A stretch of DNA of 64,000 bases from Nonomuraea angiospora (lineage in GTDB: Bacteria; Actinomycetota; Actinomycetes; Streptosporangiales; Streptosporangiaceae). Positions 8,440 through 17,745 of this stretch are shown here, piece by piece. The notes beneath the pieces are model-generated. The model searched no databases, was not told the origin of the DNA, and worked only from the letters and a program-made list of their open reading frames with translations. A program made the position numbers and the translations under genes. The DNA lies in NCBI RefSeq assembly GCF_014873145.1, contig NZ_JADBEK010000001.1:2666001-2730000 (forward strand). The letters run 5' to 3'. Positions within the stretch are counted from its first letter, which is position 1. Every line of letters begins with the position of its first letter.

Positions 8440-9005
8440 GGCTTGTCCCAGCCGGAGACGAACCAGCGCACTTCGCCCGTCTCGGGGTCGTACTCCCGCC
8501 GTTTGGTCGTGCCGATGTTACCGCCGTACACGTGGATCCCGATGGTGGGCTCGCCGCCGACGGCCGCGACGGCGTGGACGTCGTCGTCGGTGGTGCAGCA
8601 GACGGTCACCTGCCCCGGCGTCCACCGCGCGCCGCCCGCCGGCGTCAGCGGCCCGCTCGGGGTGGACGAGGTCGGCTTGAGGTAGCGGATCTCGTGTTCG
8701 ACCCCGGCGTAGATGCCGACGACACCCCACGTCTCGTGCGAGTGCACGTTGGTCCGCTGGCCCAAGTCCCAGACCACGGACGCCATCGACCAGCTCTCGT
8801 CGGGGGCGATGTGCATCGGGTACGTCAGGTGACGCGTGGACGACGCCCGCGTCAGCTCCGGCGGCAACCGGTACCCCTCGGCCAGGAGGGCCGACAGCAG
8901 CTCGCCGACCCGCGCCGTGATCTCGTGCTCGTCGATCTCGTGCTCGTCGCCGGTGCTCCGCACCACGAGTGCGACGTTGTCGATGAACGTCTGGAGGCGG
9001 TTCAT
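8436..9005 (-). CDS. Cysteine-dioxygenase-type cupin protein
   Basis: 189 residues. The double-stranded beta-helix iron site is visible as VHSHETWGVVGIYAGVEHE, with the two HxH histidines, the family glutamate and a following histidine, and later GGEPTIGIHVYGGNIG with the third metal histidine. These are the patterns of the CDO_I / thiol dioxygenase family, which oxidises cysteine or 3-mercaptopropionate to the sulfinate. The closing YDPETGEVRWF strand is also typical of bacterial members. The exact thiol is not predictable. The start overlaps the stop of the upstream DHFR-like gene (ATGA at 9002-9005), so the two are co-translated. Confidence 0.8.
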   Translation of the reverse strand: MNRLQTFIDNVALVVRSTGDEHEIDEHEITARVGELLSALLAEGYRLPPELTRASSTRHLTYPMHIAPDESWSMASVVWDLGQRTNVHSHETWGVVGIYAGVEHEIRYLKPTSSTPSGPLTPAGGARWTPGQVTVCCTTDDDVHAVAAVGGEPTIGIHVYGGNIGTTKRREYDPETGEVRWFVSGWDKP

Positions 9006-9649
9006 GACACCCTCCGGTACTTGAGGTGGGTGACGCCGGGCGCCTCGACGGCCCGTACCTGCTCAAGCCGTACGTCCGCGCCCCCGAGGTCGTCGAGGAG
9101 GCGGGAACCGCCACCGAGCAGCACCGGGACGACGTGCAGTTCGAGCTCGTCCAGCAGTCCCGCCGCCAGGTACTGCCGGGCGACGTGGCCGCCGCCCCAC
9201 AGCATGATGTCCTTGCCCTCGGCGGCCTTCTTCGCCTGTTCCAGCGCCGACTCGATGCCGTCGGTGACGAAGTGGTACGTGGTCCCGCCCTCCATCTCCA
9301 CCGGGCCACGCTCGTGATGGGTGAGGACGAACACGTCGTAGTGATACGGCGGGTTGTCGCCCCACCAGCCCTTCCATTCCTCGTCGCGCCAGGGACCGCC
9401 ACCGATGGGGCCGAACATGCCCCTGCCCATCACCGCGGCGCCGATGTCGCGGATCGCCTCCTCGAACACCGGTGTGCTCGCGTTCACCTCGCCGCCCTCC
9501 CCGCCATGGGCCCGGCGGAAGGCGGCCAGCGCGGCCACCCAGTCGTGGAGCCGCTCGCCGCCCTCGCCGAGCGGGTTCTCCACACTCTGGTTCGGGCCGG
9601 CGACGTAACCGTCCAGCGAGATCGAGATGTGACACCTGAGCTTGCTCAT
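9002..9649 (-). CDS. DHFR/RibD-like reductase family protein
   Basis: 215 residues from ATG 9649, chosen for the GAGGAGG site 6-12 bases upstream. A longer in-frame start at 9682 has none. KLRCHISISLDGYVAGPNQS is the opening of the RibD-C/dihydrofolate-reductase-like family. VMGRGMFGP, FVLTHHERGPVEM, IMLWGGGHVARQYLAAGLLD and ELELHVVPVLLGGGSRLLDDLG follow in the correct order, including the NADPH-binding GGG loop. Members are stand-alone reductases of unknown substrate and are often paired with other small genes. It is the first gene of a two-gene unit with the cupin, divergent from LysR. Confidence 0.88.
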   Translation of the reverse strand: MSKLRCHISISLDGYVAGPNQSVENPLGEGGERLHDWVAALAAFRRAHGGEGGEVNASTPVFEEAIRDIGAAVMGRGMFGPIGGGPWRDEEWKGWWGDNPPYHYDVFVLTHHERGPVEMEGGTTYHFVTDGIESALEQAKKAAEGKDIMLWGGGHVARQYLAAGLLDELELHVVPVLLGGGSRLLDDLGGADVRLEQVRAVEAPGVTHLKYRRVS

Positions 9650-9738
9650 TCCTGCCTCCTCAGCCGGGGTCGGCGCTTTCACCTATGAGCATGGCCGGGT
9701 GGAGAGATGACGTCTAATGGCAATATTTCGGGATTTAC

Positions 9739-9753
9739 ATCGATATTCTCGAT
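9739..9753. promoter_or_regulatory. Candidate LysR-type operator
   Basis: ATCGA-TATTC-TCGAT is a 5-bp inverted repeat with a 5-bp spacer, immediately upstream of the LysR ATG and inside the AT-rich gap shared with the divergent DHFR-like gene. LysR regulators usually autoregulate from such a shared divergent region. The assignment is positional. Confidence 0.35.
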
Positions 9754-9755
9754 AC

Positions 9756-10640
9756 ATGCTCAACCTGGTCCATCTCAGGGTTCTGGCCGCGGTGGCGCGC
9801 CTCGGATCCGTGACCGAAGCGGCCAAGGAACTGCACTACTCGCAGTCGTCGGTGAGCCACCACCTGGCCCGCCTGGAAGCGGCCACCGGCGTCAGGCTCA
9901 TCCAGCGCGTCGGCCGCGGCATCCGCCTGACCCCCGAAGGCCGGCTCCTGGCCGGCCGCGCCACCGAGATCATCGGCCGCGTCGACGCGGCCACCAGCGA
10001 ACTGGCCGCCCAGGCCGGCCTGCAGTCGGGCCGCGTCCGCCTGGCCGCCAACGCCTCACCACTGAGCACGATCGTCCCGAAGGCGGCCACCATCCTGGAG
10101 CGGACCCACCCGGGACTCGAACTGATCCTCATCGACCGCCACCCGGTCGAAGCCCTGCAGATGCTGCGCCAGGGCGAGATCGAAGTCGCCCTCGTCTTCC
10201 GGTACGCCAACGGCCCCGTCGAGGAGGAGGACGAGGGCTTCCGCCTCGTCCACGTCGGCGACGACCCGATCTACCTTATCAGCCGCCAACCCGACGACAG
10301 CCTCGCCAACCACCGCCACTCCCCCTGGATCGGCGGCTGTGAACGATGCCAGAACGAACTGATCAACGTGTGCCGCCGGGAGGGCTTCACCCCGCGCATC
10401 GCCTCGCTCAGCGACGACATGGTCGTCGTCCAGGCCCTCGTCGCCGCCGGCAAAGGCGTCACCACCCTGCCGGGACTCGCCCTCCAGGCGCACCGCCGGC
10501 CCGACATCCACGCCACCGAGCTGACCGGCTTCACCCGCCGCCTCTACGCCGTCACCTACGGCGACCCACCCGACCCACCGGCCACCGTCGCCCTGATCCA
10601 GGCCATCCGAAGCTCTACTGTCGACATCAGCGCCAGGTAG
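9756..10640 (+). CDS. LysR-family transcriptional regulator
   Basis: 294 residues from ATG 9756, giving the standard family start MLNLVHLRVLAAVARLGSVT. An ATG-like codon 39 bases upstream would add a non-family leader. The winged helix-turn-helix is EAAKELHYSQSSVSHHLARL, followed by the substrate-binding domain with RVRLAANASPLSTIVP. It is divergent from the reductase/cupin pair by 106 bp and probably controls it. The inducer is unknown. The protein is full length and shows no sign of decay. Confidence 0.9.
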   Translation: MLNLVHLRVLAAVARLGSVTEAAKELHYSQSSVSHHLARLEAATGVRLIQRVGRGIRLTPEGRLLAGRATEIIGRVDAATSELAAQAGLQSGRVRLAANASPLSTIVPKAATILERTHPGLELILIDRHPVEALQMLRQGEIEVALVFRYANGPVEEEDEGFRLVHVGDDPIYLISRQPDDSLANHRHSPWIGGCERCQNELINVCRREGFTPRIASLSDDMVVVQALVAAGKGVTTLPGLALQAHRRPDIHATELTGFTRRLYAVTYGDPPDPPATVALIQAIRSSTVDISAR

Positions 10641-11173
10641 GGGTGCCGTTAACCAACGTGGCACCCGCCGCCAAATACGGATGACCCCTACGTAACCTCG
10701 TGTAATACTCGGACTTCACCACCGACCTGGCAGCGAAGGCGTGGTCCCGCGGCAACCGCTCGTGGTGGGAAGCGTTGGCCGGCCGCCACTGCTGACCCCG
10801 CCAATACGTCAGGAACGCTCAGCCCCAGCAGAGCCAGCGATCTGGTCCACGCCGCGCTCGTTCTCGTCCATTTCGAACACCGGCAGATCAGCTGAAATTC
10901 AGCGAGAAAACGTCATTGGCCAAGGCGCTGGTATACCGCCCCACGGGTCAGAATGAATGATCGTCTGGCCGATCTCGGGACGCTGGCGCTCGATGAGCGT
11001 CTTCCGTGACGAATTCTCCTCGCATATCGTCGGCGATGGACCAGCCTACGCGTACACCTATCGTAATGGACGCGCCAGTGGGGCCCCCTAGGGCCCCCTA
11101 TGATTCGTCCAGGGGCCCCTATGCATTCCCTGGGCCATGTGCGCAGTTGACCGGCGATGGTACGAAAGCGTTC
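10641..11173. other. Intergenic region with a short relic frame and GGGGCCCC repeats
   Basis: A short frame at about 10705-10793 reads SDFTTDLAAKAWSRGNRSWW and stops after 28 codons. It may be a relic of an unrecognised gene. Three direct copies of GGGGCCCC(C)TA lie at 11080-11090, 11091-11100 and 11112-11121, each locally self-complementary, 50-95 bp before the secreted propeller gene. No clear promoter was identified. Confidence 0.4.
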
Positions 11174-12376
11174 GTGACCAAGCGAAAAATATTATCCCTG
11201 ACATCCAGCAGAATTCTCGGCGCGGTCGCGCTCACCGCGGGCCTGGCGACCGCGGCACCGGCGGGCGCGACAGCTGCGCCGGTCTGGGACCACCTGTCCT
11301 TTCCCTACGGGTACACCGAATCCGAGAAGCAACTCAAGGAACTCAACGATGTCGCCGCGCTGAGCGGCACCCAGGCTTGGGCTGTGGGGCAGGTGCGGAT
11401 GGAGGGCCGGCCGTACCCGCCGCCGGGTGTGGTCTGCCCCGACCTGTTCCGCTGGAACGGTCAGAAATGGGTGAACGACCGGCCGGATATCACCTGCCGG
11501 GGCGCGCTGACCTCGGTGTCGGCCGCCGCGGAGAACGACGTGTGGGCCACCGGTTCGACCATCGCCTACCACTGGGACGGTACGGCCTGGACCCTCACTC
11601 CGTACCCGACCGAAGAGAACAACCCTTTCTACCTTGATGATGTCGCCGCGGTGGGCGGCACGGCCTTCGCGGTCGGCAGGTCCAACCAGTCGAGCGGTGA
11701 GGTTTCCACGGCGGGCGTGATCCGCTGGAACGGCACCGCCTGGCAGAAGATGAGCCTCCCGCCGCTCGCGGGCAACACCGACCTGAGCGCGGTGCATGCT
11801 CTGGCGCCGGACGACGTCTGGGCGGTCGGCACCACCAACCGCTACGGGCCGAGCGCCGATGCGCACACCCTGGTGCTGCACTGGGACGGCCACACCTGGT
11901 CCCGGCTGCCGGATCCGCCGAAGGAAGCGCTGGTCGAGACCACCCTGGACGCGGTGGCCGCGCGGCCCGGCGAGGTGTGGGCGGCCGGTCAGCGGACCAC
12001 CTACGAAGCCAACGGCTTTTCGGTCAAGAAGCGCGAGGCGTTCGCCATGCGTTGGAACGGTAGCGAGTGGACGGTGACGCCGACCCCGGCGACCACCGGC
12101 TGGTACGGATCCTCCATCACCTCGCTGGCCTGGAAGGGCACCGAGGTGTGGGCCGGAGGCAGCGGGCAGGACGACGCCACCGCGCGCAGCGTCGGTGTGC
12201 TGCTGCGCTGGAACGGCACCGCCTGGCAGCAGGCGCCGAAACCGCCGCTGCTCGACGACTACCGGATCAAGCAGCTCGGCGCTGTACCGGGCGGCGGCCT
12301 GTGGGCCACCGGCTACGGCACCAGGGAGACCGACGAGCACGCCAAGGGCCAGTTCCTGGCCCGGGTCACCGGCTGA
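11174..12376 (+). CDS. Secreted beta-propeller protein
   Basis: 400 residues from GTG 11174. The in-frame sequence upstream of it is not protein-like. Residues 1-37 form a signal peptide: basic KRK, a hydrophobic core ILGAVALTAGLATAAPA and an ATAAP cleavage site. The mature part repeats a blade signature of the type DVWAVG...WNGTAW about every 45-55 residues (for example NDVWATGSTIAYHWDGTAW, DDVWAVGTTNRYG, EVWAAGQRTTYE, VLLRWNGTAWQQ), giving about six blades. Such proteins are common in the actinomycete exoproteome. No catalytic motif is seen, so no enzyme role is proposed. Transcribed alone. Confidence 0.75.
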   Translation: MTKRKILSLTSSRILGAVALTAGLATAAPAGATAAPVWDHLSFPYGYTESEKQLKELNDVAALSGTQAWAVGQVRMEGRPYPPPGVVCPDLFRWNGQKWVNDRPDITCRGALTSVSAAAENDVWATGSTIAYHWDGTAWTLTPYPTEENNPFYLDDVAAVGGTAFAVGRSNQSSGEVSTAGVIRWNGTAWQKMSLPPLAGNTDLSAVHALAPDDVWAVGTTNRYGPSADAHTLVLHWDGHTWSRLPDPPKEALVETTLDAVAARPGEVWAAGQRTTYEANGFSVKKREAFAMRWNGSEWTVTPTPATTGWYGSSITSLAWKGTEVWAGGSGQDDATARSVGVLLRWNGTAWQQAPKPPLLDDYRIKQLGAVPGGGLWATGYGTRETDEHAKGQFLARVTG

Positions 12377-13747
12377 ACCTTCCTCCCCGCGATGGAGTGG
12401 GTGATGTGCGCGAGCTGACCGCTGCGTCGGACGCCCCTGCCGCTACCCCGCTGTGGCGGGCGTGGGGGCGGTCGGCGGCGCAGGGCCTCCTTCGTCGGCC
12501 CCACGGCCTCGAGCAGGGTCTCCGCGGACCTCGCGATGCGGAGCCCGGCCGCGCCGACGAGCGCATCGGACCCATCCCGGTACGGGAGGCGGCCCTCGGG
12601 AGACGAGTCCGGCTGCCGGGATCTTTCGTGGCCGTCGGCCTGGCGTCCATGGCCGTGTACCGGGATCGTCAGTGACGGCCGGCCGGGGTTCTCTGATGAT
12701 CGCTGACAGTGAGTCATGGGGACGGGAATCGTCGTCGGGTGACCAGCCCGGGCAGTACTGCACGTGGACGTTGGGGCCGGGCTTCCAAAATTGGGGTCCG
12801 CAGGTATGGGAGTCGGCAGGACGCGAGCGGCACCCGCGCGGTCGCCGCTGAACTGCGTGCTCTGGCCGACGACCCAGCGCAGGGCGGACCCCACCTGATC
12901 GCGCGCCTCTGGGCCGCGGAGAAGGTGCTCAGCACAGTGCTGCAGGAGGATGATTCGGCAGGGGTGAACGCCCGGCTCAGGCCGCGCGAGCGGGCGCAGG
13001 CAGAGATGCGGTTGGGCAAAGCACCCCACGGTCGGGACCTCCGGTTCTCATCGAGACGAGTCCGACACGCTGTGGCTGGATGCAAGGACACCCGGCCTGA
13101 GGCGACCTGACATCTGGCCCGGACCGGCTATGTTCCCCGGTCCTGACGCACCTGCTCGGCGCCCTCCATGTGCCTCGCATGCTCGGCGAGGTAATCGAGG
13201 CAGTTGGCGGCGTGGATCTGCTGGACCAGCGCACCGTCCTCGGCCCTGCGCCCGCCGAAAACTGCATCCATGCAGTTCAAGCGGCATGTGAGTACTCGTG
13301 GAGGACTCCGCTGAGTCGGTCCCTTCTGCATATGTTCAGCTCGGCGATTCGCGTCGGATCCGTGATCGGGTCAGTTAACGCGAGCGCAGGGCAACACGCT
13401 GGTAGGCGGGCAGATTTTGCCCGTCCAAGGTTTGCCTCGGTACGTCTGTCGCCTCGATGACCGGCTGGTTTCGTTGCAATGCGCTACCACCGTGAGCGCT
13501 TCGGTGGCTTACAGCTTCGCCTGGACGATCACCGCTGTGGTTCCCGTACCTGTCGGCCGCAGTCGACCAGCTGCGTGCCCAAGGCATTCCGGTCAAAGAT
13601 CTCCGACACTGCCCAGCTCTCCGCTCGGCCACGCCCACCTCAACGTCCTGTGTGGCTACTCCATCTCCTCCTCAGCCGGACGCGAGCCTGCGGCAGCTCG
13701 GCTGGATTCCGATTCCCGCTGCCTCCCGGTGAGCAGGTCGGCGCGCT
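12377..13747. other. 1.4-kb gene graveyard
   Basis: There is no intact gene here. Protein-like scraps include a plus-strand segment near 12840-12960 (AVAAELRALADDPAQGGPHL then IARLWAAEKVLSTVLQEDD) and a minus-strand segment at 13128-13270 (LVQQIHAANCLDYLAEHARH). Neither belongs to a family I can name. A Tn3-type transposase tail is listed separately. Frames break every 50-150 bp, as expected for decayed insertions. Confidence 0.6.
13536..13685 (+). pseudogene. Tn3-family transposase C-terminal remnant
   Basis: The plus strand gives FPYLSAAVDQLRAQGIPVKD in one frame, then SPLGHAHLNVLCGYSI in the next. Joined, these correspond to the end of actinobacterial Tn3 transposases (YLxxAVxxLRAxGxxVxDEDIARLSPLxHxHxNxLGRYSF). 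A frameshift lies between the two parts near 13600-13620. No terminal inverted repeat was recognised. Confidence 0.5.
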
Positions 13748-14638
13748 TCAACGCGGCTGGCCGGTGAGGTGTGCCGGCTGGGTGGCTGCCAGGCTGGCCA
13801 GGAGCTTGAGCCGCTCTTCGGAGGTGCTGCCCGGTTCAGCGGTGTAGATGGTGAGGCCGTACACCGTCCGGCTGGACACGGGCAGGTCGAGAGACTGGTA
13901 GGTCAGCTCCAGGTCGCCGACCTGCGGATGCCACAGCTGCTTGCTGCCATCATGGCGGATACGCACGTCGTGGACGGCCCACTGGCCGCGGAACTCGGTG
14001 CTGAGCGTGGACAGCTCACCGACGAGGTCGCGCAGGGCCCGGTCGTGGGGCTCGCGTCCGGCCTCGGCGCGCAGCAGCGCGGCGCTGACGACGGCGGCCT
14101 CGTTCCAGTCGGCGAAGAACTGCTGCGAGCCCGGGTCGAGGAAGACGTAGCGGGCGATGTTGGCATGGCCGTGCCGCGTGGTGGCAGGGCTGTCGAAGAC
14201 CGGCGCGAGCAGGGCCCGGGCCAGCGCGTTGTAGGTGACGATGTCCTGGCGGCCGTTGCGTACGAACGCCGCCGACATCGTCATGGAGTCCAGCAGCCAC
14301 TGGACCCGCTGCGGGACCTGGACGTCCTTGCGGCGCGAAGATGCGCGGCGGGCGGCGTGGGCCAGATGGAACAGATAGGTGCGTTCGTCCTGGTCCAGGC
14401 GCAGGGCCTGGGCCACCGCGTCGAGTACCTCTTCCGATACGCCGCTGATGTGGCCCTTCTCCAGCCGCGTGTACCACTCGGTGCTCACACCGGCCAGCAC
14501 CGCGACTTCCTCGCGGCGCAGCCCGGGGACCCGGCGCCGGCCGCTGGTGGGCAGCCCGACCTGCTCTGGGGTCAGCTTCGCGCGCCGGGTGGTGAGGAAA
14601 TCCCGGATCTGCGCACGGTTGTCGGGCCGGTGGTCCAT
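13748..14638 (-). CDS. XRE-family regulator with MmyB-like ligand-binding domain
   Basis: 296 residues from ATG 14638. A GTG nine bases upstream is possible, and neither has a clean Shine-Dalgarno. The N-terminal helix-turn-helix reads VPGLRREEVAVLAGVSTEWY with TRLEKG after it, the family signature. The C-terminal PAS-like MmyB domain contains DIVTYNALARALL, ARYVFLDPGSQQFFADWNEA and LTYQSLDLPVSSRTVYGLTI. MmyB domains are thought to bind fatty-acid-like ligands. It is divergent from a short-chain dehydrogenase by about 250 bp, a very common pairing in actinomycetes in which the regulator controls the SDR. Confidence 0.9.
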   Translation of the reverse strand: MDHRPDNRAQIRDFLTTRRAKLTPEQVGLPTSGRRRVPGLRREEVAVLAGVSTEWYTRLEKGHISGVSEEVLDAVAQALRLDQDERTYLFHLAHAARRASSRRKDVQVPQRVQWLLDSMTMSAAFVRNGRQDIVTYNALARALLAPVFDSPATTRHGHANIARYVFLDPGSQQFFADWNEAAVVSAALLRAEAGREPHDRALRDLVGELSTLSTEFRGQWAVHDVRIRHDGSKQLWHPQVGDLELTYQSLDLPVSSRTVYGLTIYTAEPGSTSEERLKLLASLAATQPAHLTGQPR

Positions 14639-14887
14639 GCCTTCCACGGTAACCGCAGGGTTCGCGCAGGTGGCGGTGGTAGAGGGGTTGAGCTTGTCCC
14701 CCCTATAAACGCGCTCTGCCTCGCGCGCGGCCAGGCGGGTTTCCTGGGATCAGCAGGTAGAACGCGACCTGCGATACGGAGATGGACCCTGTCCGGCCAG
14801 CTCTTGTAGTGGTGATCGGCCCGCCCATCACCGTCGAAGCCCTCCTGTGATGCACCAACTGGACCTCCAACACCCGGGAGTATGACC

Positions 14888-15586
14888 ATGACCGGCAAGA
14901 CCGTACTGATCACCGGCGCGACCAGCGGCATCGGCGCCCACACCGCACGATTGCTCCTCGACCGCGGCCACCGCGTGGCCGTCACCGGCCGCGACGAGAC
15001 CAAACTCAAGTCCTTCCTCGACGAGACCGGCCACCCCGACCGGCTGCTCGGCATCATCGCCGACGCCGCCGACTGGCCGGCCACCCAAGCCGCCGTGACC
15101 CGCACCGTGGCACACTTCGGCGCCCTGCACGCCGCGGTGGCCAACGCCGGCTTCGTCCCCGCCGACCACCCGCGCACCATCGCCGACGGCGACCCGGAAC
15201 TGTGGGCGCCCATGGTCCTCACCAACGTCCTCGGCCCCGCCCTGCTGGCCAACGCCGCCCTGCCCCATCTCGAGACCACGGGCGGGCGGCTGGTGCTCAT
15301 CGGCAGCGTCGCCGGCCTGAAGAACAGCCCCGCCAACCTCTACTCCGCCACCAAGTGGGCCGTCACCGGCATGGCCGAGAACCTGCGGATGTACGCCACC
15401 AGCCGCGGCATCGGCGTCACCCTCGTCAACCCCGGCATGACCGACACCGCCTTCTGGCAAGGCGGTGTCCCGCCCTTCGCCCTGTCCCCCGAGCCCGTCG
15501 CCGAGGCCGTCTGCTTCGCCCTCGGCCAGCCGGCCGGCGTCGACCTCAACACCCTGACCATCCGGCCGGTCGGCCAGCCCGTCTGA
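14888..15586 (+). CDS. Short-chain dehydrogenase/reductase
   Basis: 232 residues. ATG 14888 is preferred over ATG 14882 because GGGAG then sits 7 bases upstream. The classical SDR layout is TVLITGATSGIGAHTA (NADP-binding TGxxxGIG), a VANAG motif (the NNAG equivalent), SVAG with the catalytic serine, and YSATKWA (YxxxK). LVNPGMTDTAFW is the strand after the active site. Substrate unknown. It is the sole target-like gene divergent from the MmyB regulator. Normal length for classical SDRs. Confidence 0.9.
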   Translation: MTGKTVLITGATSGIGAHTARLLLDRGHRVAVTGRDETKLKSFLDETGHPDRLLGIIADAADWPATQAAVTRTVAHFGALHAAVANAGFVPADHPRTIADGDPELWAPMVLTNVLGPALLANAALPHLETTGGRLVLIGSVAGLKNSPANLYSATKWAVTGMAENLRMYATSRGIGVTLVNPGMTDTAFWQGGVPPFALSPEPVAEAVCFALGQPAGVDLNTLTIRPVGQPV

Positions 15587-16338
15587 GGCAGATCTGACGC
15601 CCTGTGGTGTCGCAGCCGGTCGCGAGCCGTGGTGTTCCCAGGGGAAGCGAGACAGCCACCCCGACAGGTGGCCAGAGATCTCCTGGTCGAGTCCGCGTGT
15701 GAGACATGCGGGGTCCCCCTCGTGAGGGATGACCTTCGGGCTTGTGCGAACACCGAGCAGATCATCATGTTGGAACGCCACCATGCCCGCACCGACCGGC
15801 GGGCACGGCATGCACGTGGTCCTGGAGGCCGTCGGCCTATCAGGACTGCCCAGGGCTGAGGCGTTGACGTCGAGCCCGGCCACCGCGGCGAGGTCCTCGA
15901 CCACGCGGAGAGCCTGCCGGGCTCTCGCCTTCCCCACGTCGGCGCACGGTGATCACGCCACCATGACGGAGCATATAGTAACCATTCAGACACTGTTGGC
16001 GATTTCCAGAACCCGAGCAACCCGCACTTCGGGCCTGCATATCCATGCATCAGGGCTGCATAAACGGACCCCAAATCGGCACGAATGGGATATTTTTCCG
16101 CAGAACACGAGGGGCTCAAATTGACTCGGCGCATTTCCTCAAGCCAGAGCCTCACGAAGATCATTTTATATCAGACAGAATCGTCGACGCACTGTCCCAT
16201 TACCAGCGGGTAACACGGATTTTGGCGCTGCCGTGTTCCGGCCGGCCCACGGACAGCGGGGAGTCCCGGCCAACAGCCGCCAGACCGCGCGTCGGTGTTC
16301 AACGACAGCGAACTATGACCGTTCGTCACGCCTGTCCG
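15587..16338. other. Intergenic stretch without a recognisable gene, partly AT-rich
   Basis: About 750 bp. The first half is GC-rich with only weak open frames on both strands. The second half (about 15960-16230) is clearly AT-richer than the rest of the window, for example ATATTTTTCCGCAG and GATCATTTTATATCAG. This suggests non-coding or foreign DNA. No family motif was seen. Confidence 0.5.
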
Positions 16339-16560
16339 TCAGTCGCCTCCGTCGCCTCCGCCGCCGTCACCACCGTCACTGCCACCGTCGCCACCAGCCC
16401 CGTCGTGACGGTAGCTGGAACCACCGGATGAGTACTTGTGGCGCCCCTCAAATATCCACCAAAGTACGACCCAAGGTGCCCATAAGAACCAATAACTCAG
16501 AAATACGTCCAAAAGGAAGAGTCCGACATTCACCAGCTGGTTGTCGGTCGGTTCGAACAT
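16339..16560 (-). CDS. Small membrane protein with Gly/Asp-rich tail
   Basis: 73 residues from ATG 16560, with a GTG two codons earlier as an alternative. Residues 10-35 (LVNVGLFLLDVFLSYWFLWA then PWVVLWW) form one long or two short transmembrane helices. The tail from residue 45 on is soluble and built of G, D and S (GGDGGSDGGDGGGGDGGD). Codon use is ordinary for the coding parts of the window, and the surrounding 500 bp is AT-richer. I know no function. A stand-alone gene. Confidence 0.5.
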   Translation of the reverse strand: MFEPTDNQLVNVGLFLLDVFLSYWFLWAPWVVLWWIFEGRHKYSSGGSSYRHDGAGGDGGSDGGDGGGGDGGD

Positions 16561-16790
16561 GGTCACAGGCTTCACCCTTACAGTCAAAGGTTTTGGACCG
16601 ATGCTTGAGGTATAAGCGTGCCACCACCGCCGGTGTTGGTGCGGTACTCCGCCCACATGTCCACATCGCCCGGACCGTCGTCGTCGGGCTCCGTCTCGCC
16701 GGCCGCCTACTGCGCCTGCAAGCGATGGAGGGTGGAGTCTCACTCAAGCCCGCGTGCGGTGACATGTTCCTCGATCCCCGAAGCCTTGGC

Positions 16791-17534
16791 TCACGAAAGG
16801 TCGAAGATGAGACCGGATGTGGCGATGCCGATCTCACCGTCGTATCCGGCCCCAGCGGCGGCTCGCGCGGCTGGGGTGTCTGTGCCCGGTTGCAGGTGCG
16901 TCAGTAACAGGTGCCGGGCATCGGCTTCCAGGGCTTGCCGGCCCGCCTGACGGGCGCTTGTCAGGTAACGCCGGGAATCCTCCGGGACCTGGTTCACATA
17001 GGTGGCCTCGGCCAGTAGCAGGTCAGCACCACGCGCCAGTTCCACCCTGTCTGGGCTTGGGCCGCTGTCACCGGTGTACGCGAGCACCCGCTCGCCGGCT
17101 GTCAGCCGTATGCCGGCATTGGGTACCGAGTGCGGCAGCAGACGAGTCTGCGCGCGAAACGGGCCGATGTCGAATCCACTGCCGACGGTGAACTCGTGCA
17201 GGACATAGGCGTCGGTCAGCAACCCTGGGCGGTCCAGCGCGAGTACCGCATCCAGGGCGCCGGGCAGCGAGTACACCGGCAACGGCGCCGGCGGGTCATC
17301 ACGCATTGCGCGCGCCCGCAACAGCGGGCTCAGATCGGCGCAGTGATCAGGATGTCCGTGACTGATGAACACCGCATCGATCTGATCGGCGCTGACCTGT
17401 TCCAGCAGCCTCGGCACCGTCGCATACCCAAGGTCGACGAGCAGCCTGAACCCGTCGTGCTCCACGAGGTAACCACTGCAGGCCTGGCCCGCCGCCGGCC
17501 ACGCACCGCATCCGCCAAGGATCGTGAGCAGCAT
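16791..17534 (-). CDS. MBL-fold metallo-hydrolase (RNase Z-like group)
   Basis: 247 residues. The opening MLLTILGGCGAWPAAGQACS is typical of the small MBL group. Metal ligands: H59-G-H61-P-D63-H64, histidine in LLPHSVPNAG, aspartate in YTGDSG, and histidine in LLLTHLQPG. With the LAEATYVNQ strand this matches the beta-lactamase-superfamily-2 / RNase-Z-like hydrolases common in actinobacteria. It lacks the tRNA-binding arm of true RNase Z, so a small phosphodiester or ester substrate is as likely. Start ATG 17534; monocistronic. Confidence 0.87.
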   Translation of the reverse strand: MLLTILGGCGAWPAAGQACSGYLVEHDGFRLLVDLGYATVPRLLEQVSADQIDAVFISHGHPDHCADLSPLLRARAMRDDPPAPLPVYSLPGALDAVLALDRPGLLTDAYVLHEFTVGSGFDIGPFRAQTRLLPHSVPNAGIRLTAGERVLAYTGDSGPSPDRVELARGADLLLAEATYVNQVPEDSRRYLTSARQAGRQALEADARHLLLTHLQPGTDTPAARAAAGAGYDGEIGIATSGLIFDLS

Positions 17535-17745
17535 CCGTGAACTCTAACGGATGCAGCTCGTCCTCAGCGGTCGGCACGAAGTCGCGGTCCGCCGTAAGGC
17601 GCTGGAAGCCGAAGGAGGTGCAAGACTTCCTCGCCAGGCTGTCGCAGGTGTGGAATGCGATCGAACAGGTCGTGCCGTCCGGCCTAAGAACGCGTCGCAG
17701 AGCCACCTCTTTCCCAATAGTTGTTGGATAAATTAAAATCCCAAG

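Noticed and set aside
9739-9753. ATCGATATTCTCGAT as a fucoside-type operator
   Set aside because: Similar letters, but it is a spaced inverted repeat at a LysR promoter and does not fit the contiguous consensus.
14828-15937. A 369-codon minus-strand open frame
   Set aside because: Antisense to the SDR gene. Only its first 100 codons lie outside, and they show no motif.
17551-17740. A minus-strand segment (RVLRPDGTTCSIAFHT) resembling a methyltransferase tail
   Set aside because: The likeness is limited to a few residues, with no SAM-binding motif before it.
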